19,636 nucleotides of DNA from Microcaldota archaeon (GTDB taxonomy: Archaea; Micrarchaeota; Micrarchaeia; Anstonellales; Anstonellaceae), in NCBI GenBank assembly GCA_021813025.1, contig JAKAME010000022.1, forward strand, positions 1 to 19,636. Direction: 5' to 3'. Below the pieces are notes generated by a model. That model saw nothing but the letters and a program-made list of their open reading frames with translations. It was not told where the DNA came from and searched no databases. Numbering within the stretch: the first letter of the stretch is position 1; each line of letters starts with the position of its first letter. The translations under genes and the position numbers were made by a program. This document shows positions 13,883-19,636 of the stretch, piece by piece.

Positions 13883-15207
13883 AGGAAGTTCGCCGCCAGA
13901 TACAGCCCCCACACGCCCAGCGCCAGCACTCCGTACGCCAGCCAGTTCCATTTCTTTATTACCGTGCCGGCCATGGGCTTGATGGGCAGCATGTCGCAGG
14001 CCGCGTTGAGGGTGCAGGCAACCATGAACGCCTGCAGCAGCTTGCTCGGCGCGAGCAGGTTGAGCACGAAAAAGCCCAGGCCGAACGCAGCCGTCAGGGC
14101 GATTATGCCCAATCTTATCCATGCGGCCTTTCTCGTCCTGTCCTTCTCCTTCTGCTCCTCGCTTCGCTTGTCTTTCCCTCCAGCCACCTCCTCCTCAACA
14201 AAAAAGCCGGGCGAGGCCAGCATGTTGCCCAAATAGGCGGAGAGAAGGGTGAGCGCCGAGCCGCCCAGCCAGAACTGGAACTGGGTCTTCATCTTCACCA
14301 TGTGCGCGATGAGTATGCGCAGCGCGCTCTGGCCGTAGAAAAGCACGCAGGCCACCACCACGTTGGCGCCCACTATTTGCAGAAGATAGTCCTGCCCGGC
14401 CGCGAACGTCCAAGCGATGCCCACTCCGAACACGGCAGCTGCGGCGAAGATGGAGACAAGCTCGTAGAGGTTGATGTGGGTGTGGCCGATGTCGAATCCT
14501 ATCCCTTCCGTCCTCATCTTCTTGTCCTGCTTTCCTTTCGCGGCGGCAAACTTGCCCACGAACATGCGCACGAGCTTGAGGATGTGGGGCAGCAGCCACA
14601 TCAGCCCCATGCCTGTTGCGGTTGCGGCCGCAGGCACGTATTTTTCAGGAATGATTGCCGCCAGCGGCGAATTTTGCACATTGGAGCGGCCCTCGTTCTC
14701 ATACCCTCGCGCAAGGGAGAATATGGTGACGCTCCGCCCCCCATCCAGCCGCGCCTGGCGCACAATGAGCGGACTGCCTGCCTCGGTGAGGTTTTCAAAT
14801 GCAAGCTGCCGGCTCGTTTCAGCTTCCCTCGAAACAGCGTTCTGCCCCGGCCCGCCCACAAGCAGTATAATGGCATATCTTTCCTCAAGCGAGGCAAGGG
14901 TTTGCGAATCGTCCGCCTGCGCCACCTGTCCCAGCATGGGATAAGCCTGCTTCATCTGCTCCAGCGCCGCGTCTTCCGCGGCCCCAAGCGAGGAGCCCCT
15001 CACCAGCACCACTTTCTGCGCCGCTTCTTGCGGCGTCATGTTCTGCCCTATGAACGAAACAATCCTGTCCATTCCTCCAAACGCCTGAACAAAATACTGG
15101 CTAGCATCCGCTCCGGCAGGCTGGCTCTGTGCAAAAGCCGGAGCCGCGAGAAACAGCAGTGATATGAAAAGCAGCACCGGCGCTGCCGCAGTCCTCATCA
15201 TCGTCAT
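13879..15207 (-). CDS. Exported multi-spanning membrane protein with GGP motif and S2P-like C-terminus
   Basis: This 442-aa protein starts with a signal peptide (residues 1-26, ending AAPAFA-Q). An outward domain (about 27-190) contains ILLVGGPGQNAV (114-125), reminiscent of the V-G-G-P-x-x-N motif of archaeal S-layer proteins. Six or seven membrane helices follow (about 192-213, 248-270, 275-302, 311-331, 362-384, 390-408, 421-440). NAACDMLPIKPMAG (401-414) resembles the N-x-x-P-x-P-x-D-G motif of site-2 (M50) proteases, but no HExxH is present and the Asp position is Ala. Proteolysis is therefore not supported. A charged cytoplasmic loop lies near 339-360. The start has GGTGG just upstream and a TATA-like box. 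The function is unknown, perhaps envelope-related. Confidence 0.75.
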   Translation of the reverse strand: MTMMRTAAAPVLLFISLLFLAAPAFAQSQPAGADASQYFVQAFGGMDRIVSFIGQNMTPQEAAQKVVLVRGSSLGAAEDAALEQMKQAYPMLGQVAQADDSQTLASLEERYAIILLVGGPGQNAVSREAETSRQLAFENLTEAGSPLIVRQARLDGGRSVTIFSLARGYENEGRSNVQNSPLAAIIPEKYVPAAATATGMGLMWLLPHILKLVRMFVGKFAAAKGKQDKKMRTEGIGFDIGHTHINLYELVSIFAAAAVFGVGIAWTFAAGQDYLLQIVGANVVVACVLFYGQSALRILIAHMVKMKTQFQFWLGGSALTLLSAYLGNMLASPGFFVEEEVAGGKDKRSEEQKEKDRTRKAAWIRLGIIALTAAFGLGFFVLNLLAPSKLLQAFMVACTLNAACDMLPIKPMAGTVIKKWNWLAYGVLALGVWGLYLAANFL

Positions 15208-15240
15208 CTTCTACCACCCACAAGAGGGGATGGAAGAGGG

Positions 15241-15251
15241 CATAATAAAAG
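15241..15251 (-). promoter_or_regulatory. TATA-like box for the exported membrane protein
   Basis: Minus-strand CTTTTATTATG is centred near 15246, about 39 bases before ATG 15207. It would leave a short leader that contains the GGGTGG ribosome-binding site. Confidence 0.45.
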
Positions 15252-15281
15252 AATATCCTATTCCAACAGGCTCAAATGTGG

Positions 15282-15297
15282 TTATTTATAAATATAA
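15282..15297 (+). promoter_or_regulatory. TATA box for the 209-aa rightward gene
   Basis: An AT-rich block, TTATTTATAAATATAA, is centred 26-28 bases before ATG 15316. This implies a leaderless transcript and rules against the in-frame ATG at 15298 within the same block. Confidence 0.6.
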
Positions 15298-15315
15298 ATG
15301 TTCAGAATATTTCCC

Positions 15316-15945
15316 ATGAAACAATCATTCGGAGGCCACCGGCCGGCAGTTGCCAAGCTCGTTTTTCCAACCGGCGCAAGCATTTCGCCCAACGGCCTGC
15401 GCATAGCCGGCATTGCCTTTTATTCAGTGCCTGCAAGCAGCGGGCTTGCAATGCATCCGCAGAGGCGGGTGGAGCTGAAGAAGCCCTGCGCAGGCGGCGC
15501 TTATGCGCCTCTTGACGAAAGCCGCGCCCGGAGCATTGCCCTGCAAAATGACGCCATGCTCTCAAACGAGGCGCAGCGCAGGATGGAAACCCTTTTTGTA
15601 AAAATCAGGAAAAACTACGATTACGGGCCGAAGGACTTCAATGACATCGGCGGCCTCATATCCCAGCTTTCAGGCAGCGAGCACAAAGTGATGCTTTTCA
15701 GCACGCTGCTCTTCCTCTCCCTGCACGCCGACCTGCCCAGGCGCTTCACCCTCAGCCTTGTTTCAGACCTGTCAGACCTTGCCGCGCAGATGGAAAGCAA
15801 AGTCTCGCAGCAGAAAGTTCTTGATGTTCTTAACCAGATTTTCGCCCAAATGACCCTGTGCAGCCGCGTGGAGCCTGATTTGCGCTGGAAGCTCATTGAC
15901 AGTGCACAGGATGCATGGCGGCTGCAGGTTGGCGGCCGCTCCTAG
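15316..15945 (+). CDS. Unrecognised soluble protein, 209 aa
   Basis: No family is recognised. The N-terminal 75 residues are Pro/Gly/Ala-rich with little predicted structure. From about residue 85 the chain is helical, with amphipathic segments such as RRMETLFVKIRKNY and LVSDLSDLAAQMESKVSQQ. One moderately hydrophobic stretch, VMLFSTLLFLSLHA (about 125-138), is too short and isolated to call a membrane helix with confidence. The start follows a strong TATA box by about 27 bases. It is divergent from the exported membrane protein and convergent with the PLP enzyme, 23 bases from its stop codon. The helical second half is in the style of the other unknown genes nearby, but I see no clear sequence identity with them. 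Confidence 0.65.
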   Translation: MKQSFGGHRPAVAKLVFPTGASISPNGLRIAGIAFYSVPASSGLAMHPQRRVELKKPCAGGAYAPLDESRARSIALQNDAMLSNEAQRRMETLFVKIRKNYDYGPKDFNDIGGLISQLSGSEHKVMLFSTLLFLSLHADLPRRFTLSLVSDLSDLAAQMESKVSQQKVLDVLNQIFAQMTLCSRVEPDLRWKLIDSAQDAWRLQVGGRS

Positions 15946-15968
15946 CCCCCGTCTTTCCGCTCTCCGGC

Positions 15969-17159
15969 CTATTTCACCAAACCAAGCTTTCTTCCGACCC
16001 GCTCGCAAGCTCCGAGGGCGAAATCCAAATCCTCTTTTGTGAAATCCGCCCTTATCTGCGTTCTCACCCTTGCCTTTCCCTGCGCCACCATGGGGAACAC
16101 GATTGGCAGGGCGAACACGCCCTCCTTGAACAATTCAGCAGAGAACTGCTTGGCCTTGGCCGAGTCGCCAATCATGATGGGGGTAATCGGCGTGCCGGAG
16201 TTGCCGGTGTCGAATCCCATGCTTTTCAATTTCTCCTTGAAGTATTTGGTGTTTTCCCACAGCTTTTTCACCAGAGAGTCGTCTTTTTCCAGAACTTCGA
16301 GGGCAGCGATGCACGCGGCCACAGTTGCCGGGGGTGCAGAGCCTGAAAGCAAATAGCTTCTTGCCTTGTTGTGCAGATACTCCTTGAGCGTGGTGCTTCC
16401 TGACACGAATCCGCCCACCACCCCGAATCCCTTGGAAAAGGTGCCCATCTCGGCCTCTATCTTGCCCTCAAGCTTGAAATGATTGACAATGCCGCGCCCG
16501 TGCTCGCCCAGCACGCCGTCGCCGTGCGCGTCATCAACATACACATAGGCGCCGAACGCCTGCGCCGCGCGCTGCAGCCTGTCAAGCGGCGCGATGTCCC
16601 CGTCCATCGAGAACACGCCGTCTGTTATGATGAATATTCGCTTGTATTTGCTGGCTTTCGAAGCCGCCTCCAGCTTGGTGGCCAAGTCATCCATGTCTGC
16701 ATGCTTGTAAATGGCCTTCTCAGCCTTCGACAGCCTCACGCCGTCAATGATGGAGCCATGGTTCAATTCATCCGACAGCGCCAAATCGCCCTCCTGCAAT
16801 ATGGCGGGCAGGCTTCCCTGATTGGCGGCAAAGCCCGTCTGGAAGTAAATGGCGGCAGGCGTGTGCTTGAAGCGGGCAATGGTTTCCTCCAGTTTGAGGT
16901 GCAAATCCATTGTTCCGGAAATAGTGCGCACGCTGCCCGAGCCTGCGCCGTATTTCTTGATGGCTTCAATTGCCGCCTCCCTCACTTCGGGGTGGTTGGA
17001 CATGCCCAGATAGTTGTTGGTGCCCAGCATGAGCACCTTCTTTCCATTCACCACAGCGTGCGGCAGGCTCGCGCCTTCCAATTTGTAAACTTTCCAGTCA
17101 AGCTCTTTCTGCTTTAGCTCATCCAATGCTGGCAATAGCGTGCTGTCCAGAGTAGGCAT
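15969..17159 (-). CDS. PLP-dependent alpha-oxoamine synthase (KBL/AONS family)
   Basis: The 396-aa enzyme belongs to the fold-type I alpha-oxoamine synthases, which join an amino acid to an acyl-CoA with loss of CO2 or run the related 2-amino-3-ketobutyrate reaction. Visible motifs are NNYLGMSNHPEV (48-59), GAGSGSVRTISGT (71-83), YFQTGFAANQG (105-115), SDELNHGSIIDG (129-140), TDGVFSMDGDIAPL (179-192) and VDDAHGDGVLGEHGRG (208-223). The PLP lysine is K243 in GTFSKGFG. The GSGSVRTISGT and FSMDGDIAPL blocks look like the broad-specificity archaeal/Thermus type, so glycine C-acetyltransferase is likely but not certain. ATG 17159 follows GGTGG by six bases and a TATA box. An upstream in-frame start would add 53 unrelated residues. 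Confidence 0.9.
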   Translation of the reverse strand: MPTLDSTLLPALDELKQKELDWKVYKLEGASLPHAVVNGKKVLMLGTNNYLGMSNHPEVREAAIEAIKKYGAGSGSVRTISGTMDLHLKLEETIARFKHTPAAIYFQTGFAANQGSLPAILQEGDLALSDELNHGSIIDGVRLSKAEKAIYKHADMDDLATKLEAASKASKYKRIFIITDGVFSMDGDIAPLDRLQRAAQAFGAYVYVDDAHGDGVLGEHGRGIVNHFKLEGKIEAEMGTFSKGFGVVGGFVSGSTTLKEYLHNKARSYLLSGSAPPATVAACIAALEVLEKDDSLVKKLWENTKYFKEKLKSMGFDTGNSGTPITPIMIGDSAKAKQFSAELFKEGVFALPIVFPMVAQGKARVRTQIRADFTKEDLDFALGACERVGRKLGLVK

Positions 17160-17190
17160 GGAATACCACCTTGCAGCGATGGCGGGGCTG

Positions 17191-17203
17191 AACTTTAAAA
17201 TAG
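17191..17203 (-). promoter_or_regulatory. TATA-like box for the oxoamine synthase gene
   Basis: Minus-strand CTATTTTAAAGTT is centred near 17197. Initiation near 17171 leaves a leader of about 12 bases carrying GGTGG. It lies downstream of the 235-aa gene and gives the enzyme its own promoter. Confidence 0.55.
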
Positions 17204-17280
17204 CTGCCTCACGACGTCGGAAAAGTCGGCGATGAACGAAAGGGATTTTCCTCTCTTGTGATGAGCGAGAGCCGATTTTC

Positions 17281-17988
17281 CTATCTTGTCTTGCCGAATT
17301 TGTATCTGGTGTATTCATTCATCGATATCGGCTTCCTGCCGGCGCCGTTCCTTCCCAAAAGCCTGCCTATGACCATTTCAGGCCTTTCTCCTGACAAATC
17401 CGGCTTGCCTCTTACTTCTTCCATGATGCGCCTGTTGAAATTGGCGATGACCATATACTCGGCGTAAGTTTCTCTGAGGTTCCCGTTGCCCGTGCTGCTG
17501 TTCTCAATCAGCTCCAGCAGGGCCGAATATTTCCGGTATTCTCCCAGCGCCCGCTTAATCTTGGCGATGTTCTTTTTCAGCGGCCCCATGGCTGCCATGA
17601 CCGCTTCCAGCTTCTCCCGATTGGCCATGTCGCTCCTCTGCATGTGCCTTATGGAAAGCTCGAACATGGCGCAGAACGCGGCATTCATTTTCTCGGCATA
17701 ATCCGCAGCTTGGGGATTCAGGTTTGCGATGAACTCGCCGATGTTGCGTGCTGAGTCGAGCGGCGGCTGGACGGATTTGGCAAGCCCGTAAAGCGCGTCC
17801 TCTACCTTTTCCAGACTTGATTGGGGGTCGCGAAGTATGGCTGCTGCAAAAAGCCAGCGGTTCGAGTCTTCTACCTTTGCCCGCAGAGCGTCGCTGAGGG
17901 GCGCATCTCCGCCATCCTCGCAGAGGGGGGCGTTTTTCACGGCCCTTCTGTCGGGTCTTTGGTATCTTGTTTTTCTGTACTGGCCCAT
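17281..17988 (-). CDS. Unrecognised helical protein, 235 aa
   Basis: I do not recognise a family. A basic N-terminus (YRKTRYQRPDRR) is followed by an almost wholly helical body from about residue 30 to 190. One helix, PLKKNIAKIKRALGEYRKYSAL's region near 135-157, is strongly basic and amphipathic. The C-terminus (GRNGAGRKPISMNEYTRYKF) is again basic. No membrane segment is present. Basic ends could suggest nucleic-acid contact, but no known domain supports it. The start has a GGGAG-type ribosome-binding site seven bases or so upstream. The gene is on the same strand as the oxoamine synthase, 121 bases before it, and divergent from the DUF2797 gene. Confidence 0.65.
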   Translation of the reverse strand: MGQYRKTRYQRPDRRAVKNAPLCEDGGDAPLSDALRAKVEDSNRWLFAAAILRDPQSSLEKVEDALYGLAKSVQPPLDSARNIGEFIANLNPQAADYAEKMNAAFCAMFELSIRHMQRSDMANREKLEAVMAAMGPLKKNIAKIKRALGEYRKYSALLELIENSSTGNGNLRETYAEYMVIANFNRRIMEEVRGKPDLSGERPEMVIGRLLGRNGAGRKPISMNEYTRYKFGKTR

Positions 17989-18037
17989 CCTTTCTCCCTC
18001 AACTCATCCGATACTTTCGTAATTCCTAAACTTTCGT

Positions 18038-18048
18038 GTTTAAATTGG
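18038..18048 (-). promoter_or_regulatory. TATA-like box for the 235-aa gene
   Basis: Minus-strand CCAATTTAAACAC is centred near 18042, about 54 bases before ATG 17988. It would give a leader of some 28 bases with the GGGAG ribosome-binding site. A weaker TTTAGGAA nearer the gene is an alternative. Confidence 0.4.
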
Positions 18049-18053
18049 TAGTG

Positions 18054-18064
18054 CCTTATATTAT
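18054..18064 (+). promoter_or_regulatory. TATA box for the DUF2797 gene
   Basis: CCTTATATTAT is centred near 18059, 39 bases before ATG 18098, for a leader of about 13 bases. It sits back-to-back with the leftward promoter at 18038-18048. Confidence 0.5.
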
Positions 18065-18097
18065 CGGCCAGCGGAAAGCCGCTCTCGTGCGATTGTT

Positions 18098-18991
18098 ATG
18101 CCCTCCAGCCCATCCGCTCCCCTGATGAAGCACCTGCTGCAGTTCAACCCAAGCCCCGCACCCTCCCTTCTCCTGCGCGAGGAGGGCAGAGCAGAATCGC
18201 TTGAGCTTAGCGGCGAGCGCTATCTCTCCTTCTCACCGGGCCGCGCATGCATCGGCTACAAATCGGATGAGGGCTGGCATGCGTGCGCCAACCGCGCGCT
18301 CAACGTCAAGCAGTGCCCCACCTGCCAGTATCGCGACGTGGCAAGAGTGTATACTGTGGGGGATTTCACCCTCTACCCCCACCTTCACGACGAGCTTTCA
18401 TCGGAAAAATACGTCCTCTACCTCGCCCAGTTCGGCTCGGACATCACCAAGCTGGGCCTCACGCGCCGCTCCCGCCTCCACGAGCGCTGGCGCGAGCAGG
18501 GCGCAGATTTGGCCGCCGCGCTGCTGGAATTCGACGGGCCGGACGACGCCTATGGGGCCGAAATCCTGCTGCAGGAGAAATACGGCCTCGCCAACGCCGT
18601 GCGGGCAAACCAGAAGCTGAGCCGCCTGCATTTCGACAAAGCCAAGGCCCGCGCCAAGCTTGAATCCATGCTGGCTCGCATGCGCGAAGATGCCGCCCTG
18701 TCATCCTATCTGGCCGACGGGCCGATAACCGACCTTTCTTCCCACTATCCTTCCGTGTCCAATCCGGAAGCAGTGGATTTCATCGGCGGCCGGGTGATGG
18801 GCACCAAAGGCGCCTGGCTCTTTTTCGAAGGCCCGTCAGGAATGTCGTATGCAGTCAATCTGCACGCGCAGGTGGGGCGCTTCCTGCTGCCCCAGACCGG
18901 GGGCGGGAGGGATTCTTCCAGCCCGCAATCAGTTCTTTATTTGTCCGACCGCCCATCCTCATTCAATGCCGGCCCCCACTCCATCCTTTAA
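18098..18991 (+). CDS. DUF2797 family protein with Cys cluster and GIY-YIG-like segment
   Basis: The 297-aa protein matches DUF2797. Four Cys in the order CIGY (C51), WHAC (C63) and CPTC (C73, C76) form a probable zinc-binding cluster. Next comes EKYVLYLAQFGSDITKLGLT (103-122), then SRLHERWREQGA (125-136) and a Glu in GAEILLQEKYG. The YVLYLA...KLGLT pair, a following Arg and the later Glu resemble the layout of GIY-YIG nucleases, although no activity is established for DUF2797. A C-terminal domain (about 210-297) includes GAWLFFEGPSGMSYAVNL and a low-complexity tail. ATG 18098 fits the TATA box; ATG 18125 is a possible shorter start. It diverges from the 235-aa gene. Confidence 0.82.
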   Translation: MPSSPSAPLMKHLLQFNPSPAPSLLLREEGRAESLELSGERYLSFSPGRACIGYKSDEGWHACANRALNVKQCPTCQYRDVARVYTVGDFTLYPHLHDELSSEKYVLYLAQFGSDITKLGLTRRSRLHERWREQGADLAAALLEFDGPDDAYGAEILLQEKYGLANAVRANQKLSRLHFDKAKARAKLESMLARMREDAALSSYLADGPITDLSSHYPSVSNPEAVDFIGGRVMGTKGAWLFFEGPSGMSYAVNLHAQVGRFLLPQTGGGRDSSSPQSVLYLSDRPSSFNAGPHSIL

Positions 18992-18995
18992 ATAG
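18984..18995 (+). promoter_or_regulatory. TATA-like box overlapping the DUF2797 stop codon
   Basis: TCCTTTAAATAG is centred near 18990 and contains the TAA of the preceding gene. Initiation near 19016 would give a leader of about 35 bases for the gene at 19053. Confidence 0.45.
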
Positions 18996-19052
18996 GCCCC
19001 TCACCCCCCTCAAATCCATCCTTTTTTCAATCTTGTGCTTTTGGGTGAATGC

Positions 19053-19636
19053 ATGCATTCAGTAACCTACCACGTCGACGGCGGCATGCAGGCCTCGCGG
19101 CCCATGCTCCTCGCCCGCGTGCCGCTCATCCCCATAATCCTTCTCATGCAGCTTGCCTTCGGCCTGTGGCAGCTTGTGCTGTGGCTGTGGCATCTTCTGC
19201 TGCTCCTGCTGCGCCGCGAGCGCGACACCCATGCTTGGGAATCCGCACGGCGCGCCGTGGAGTTCTGCTCCAGCCAGTCGGCCTTTCTGCTCCTGCTCTC
19301 CGACCGCTGGCCGGCGGGAGCGGTGCGCGTGCGGCTGGACTACTCGCCTCTTGTCTCGCGCCTCGAGCTTCTCATCAGGCCGTTTTTCTCAATCCTGCTA
19401 TTCATCAATGCAGCCGTGTTCGCCATCCTCTTCTCCCCATTCTGGGTTCTGCAATTTCTGAACATCCTTGTCTTTGCCCGCCGCCATCCCGGTTTGCAGC
19501 GGCTGCTTCTGGGCTACCTCGGCTTCCTCACCGATGCGCGCGCCTACGCATTGATGGGGGTGGAAGAGCGCCCGCCGCTGTTTCCCTCCAACTTGGGCTG
19601 GCTGCTTGCAGGCCTGAGGCCTCCTCTGCAGAGGCA
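19053..19636 (+). CDS. Membrane protein, possibly DUF4389-like, C-terminus beyond window edge
   Basis: The frame is open from ATG 19053 to the right edge (194 complete codons), so the C-terminus is missing. A short N-terminal segment precedes a long hydrophobic stretch (about 18-53), a polar region with WESARRAVEF and VRVRLDYSPLVSRLELLIRPF, and a second long hydrophobic stretch (about 108-142). GYLGFLTDARAYALMGVEERPPLFP (split around 155-178) follows. The order 'basic membrane edge, paired helices, aromatic Y-L-x-D-x-x-PP-F ending' recalls DUF4389 membrane proteins, but the match is loose. The start is preceded by GGTGA four bases upstream. An overlapping ATG at 19049 is in a different frame and does not give a sensible protein. 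Confidence 0.65.
   Translation, partial: MHSVTYHVDGGMQASRPMLLARVPLIPIILLMQLAFGLWQLVLWLWHLLLLLLRRERDTHAWESARRAVEFCSSQSAFLLLLSDRWPAGAVRVRLDYSPLVSRLELLIRPFFSILLFINAAVFAILFSPFWVLQFLNILVFARRHPGLQRLLLGYLGFLTDARAYALMGVEERPPLFPSNLGWLLAGLRPPLQR

Noticed and set aside
14462..14500. HTHINLYEL in the exported membrane protein considered as a protease zinc motif
   Set aside because: It is not HExxH and sits at a helix start without a matching second ligand, so it does not support metalloprotease activity.
14302..15162. A 286-codon plus-strand open frame
   Set aside because: It is antisense to the exported membrane protein. The minus frame has a signal peptide and regular membrane helices; the plus frame is His/Arg-rich without pattern.
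1..19636. CRISPR arrays, tRNA or rRNA genes, insertion sequences, integrase genes and attachment sites
   Set aside because: No regularly spaced direct repeats, cloverleaf-like segments in the short gaps, transposase motifs or recombinase genes were seen by eye on either strand. Small structured RNAs could still be missed without a covariance search.

Overview
The window reads as a gene-dense piece of an archaeal chromosome, GC-rich by eye. Archaeal markers are two PurP-type ligases of archaeal purine synthesis, a geranylgeranyl-reductase-family flavoprotein, a UbiA-type prenyltransferase next to a cis-prenyltransferase, a FlaI/TadA-type ATPase with its FlaJ/TadC membrane partner, and TATA-like boxes about 25 bases before start codons (leaderless transcription) at several genes. 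Small genes, many unrecognised proteins and tight packing would suit a DPANN-type archaeon such as a micrarchaeote, but that placement is inference. No rRNA, tRNA, CRISPR array, insertion sequence or integrase was seen, and no gap between genes exceeds about 150 bases.

Layout. 1-630 (-): a TPR protein running off the left edge. 733-2514 (+): a geranylgeranyl-reductase-like flavoprotein and a PHP phosphoesterase, probably one transcript. 2581-2889 (-): a small two-helix membrane protein. 2985-4652 (+): a UbiA prenyltransferase whose motifs look like lycopene elongases, then an undecaprenyl-diphosphate-synthase-like cis-prenyltransferase. 4735-8281 (+): a DUF192 protein, then the pilus/secretion ATPase and its membrane platform, with stop and start signals interlocked. 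8317-10550 (+): two tandem PurP paralogues, the first with a changed nucleotide-binding loop.

10578-18000 is mostly unrecognised. It holds a two-gene leftward unit (338 and 209 aa) divergent from a 503-aa protein with two C-terminal membrane helices. A leftward secreted/multi-spanning protein follows, with an S-layer-like GGP motif and a possible site-2-protease-like C-terminus, then a rightward 209-aa protein. A recognisable PLP-dependent alpha-oxoamine synthase and a leftward 235-aa helical protein complete this part. 18098-18991 (+) is a DUF2797 protein with a Cys cluster and a GIY-YIG-like segment. 19053-19636 (+) is a membrane protein cut by the right edge.

Functionally the left half combines isoprenoid and envelope genes (flavoprotein reductase, prenyltransferases, pilus-type motor) with purine biosynthesis. 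The right half contains candidate lineage-specific proteins whose roles cannot be read from sequence alone. The motor lacks an adjacent pilin and the oxoamine synthase lacks an adjacent threonine dehydrogenase, so partners must lie elsewhere or the roles differ.
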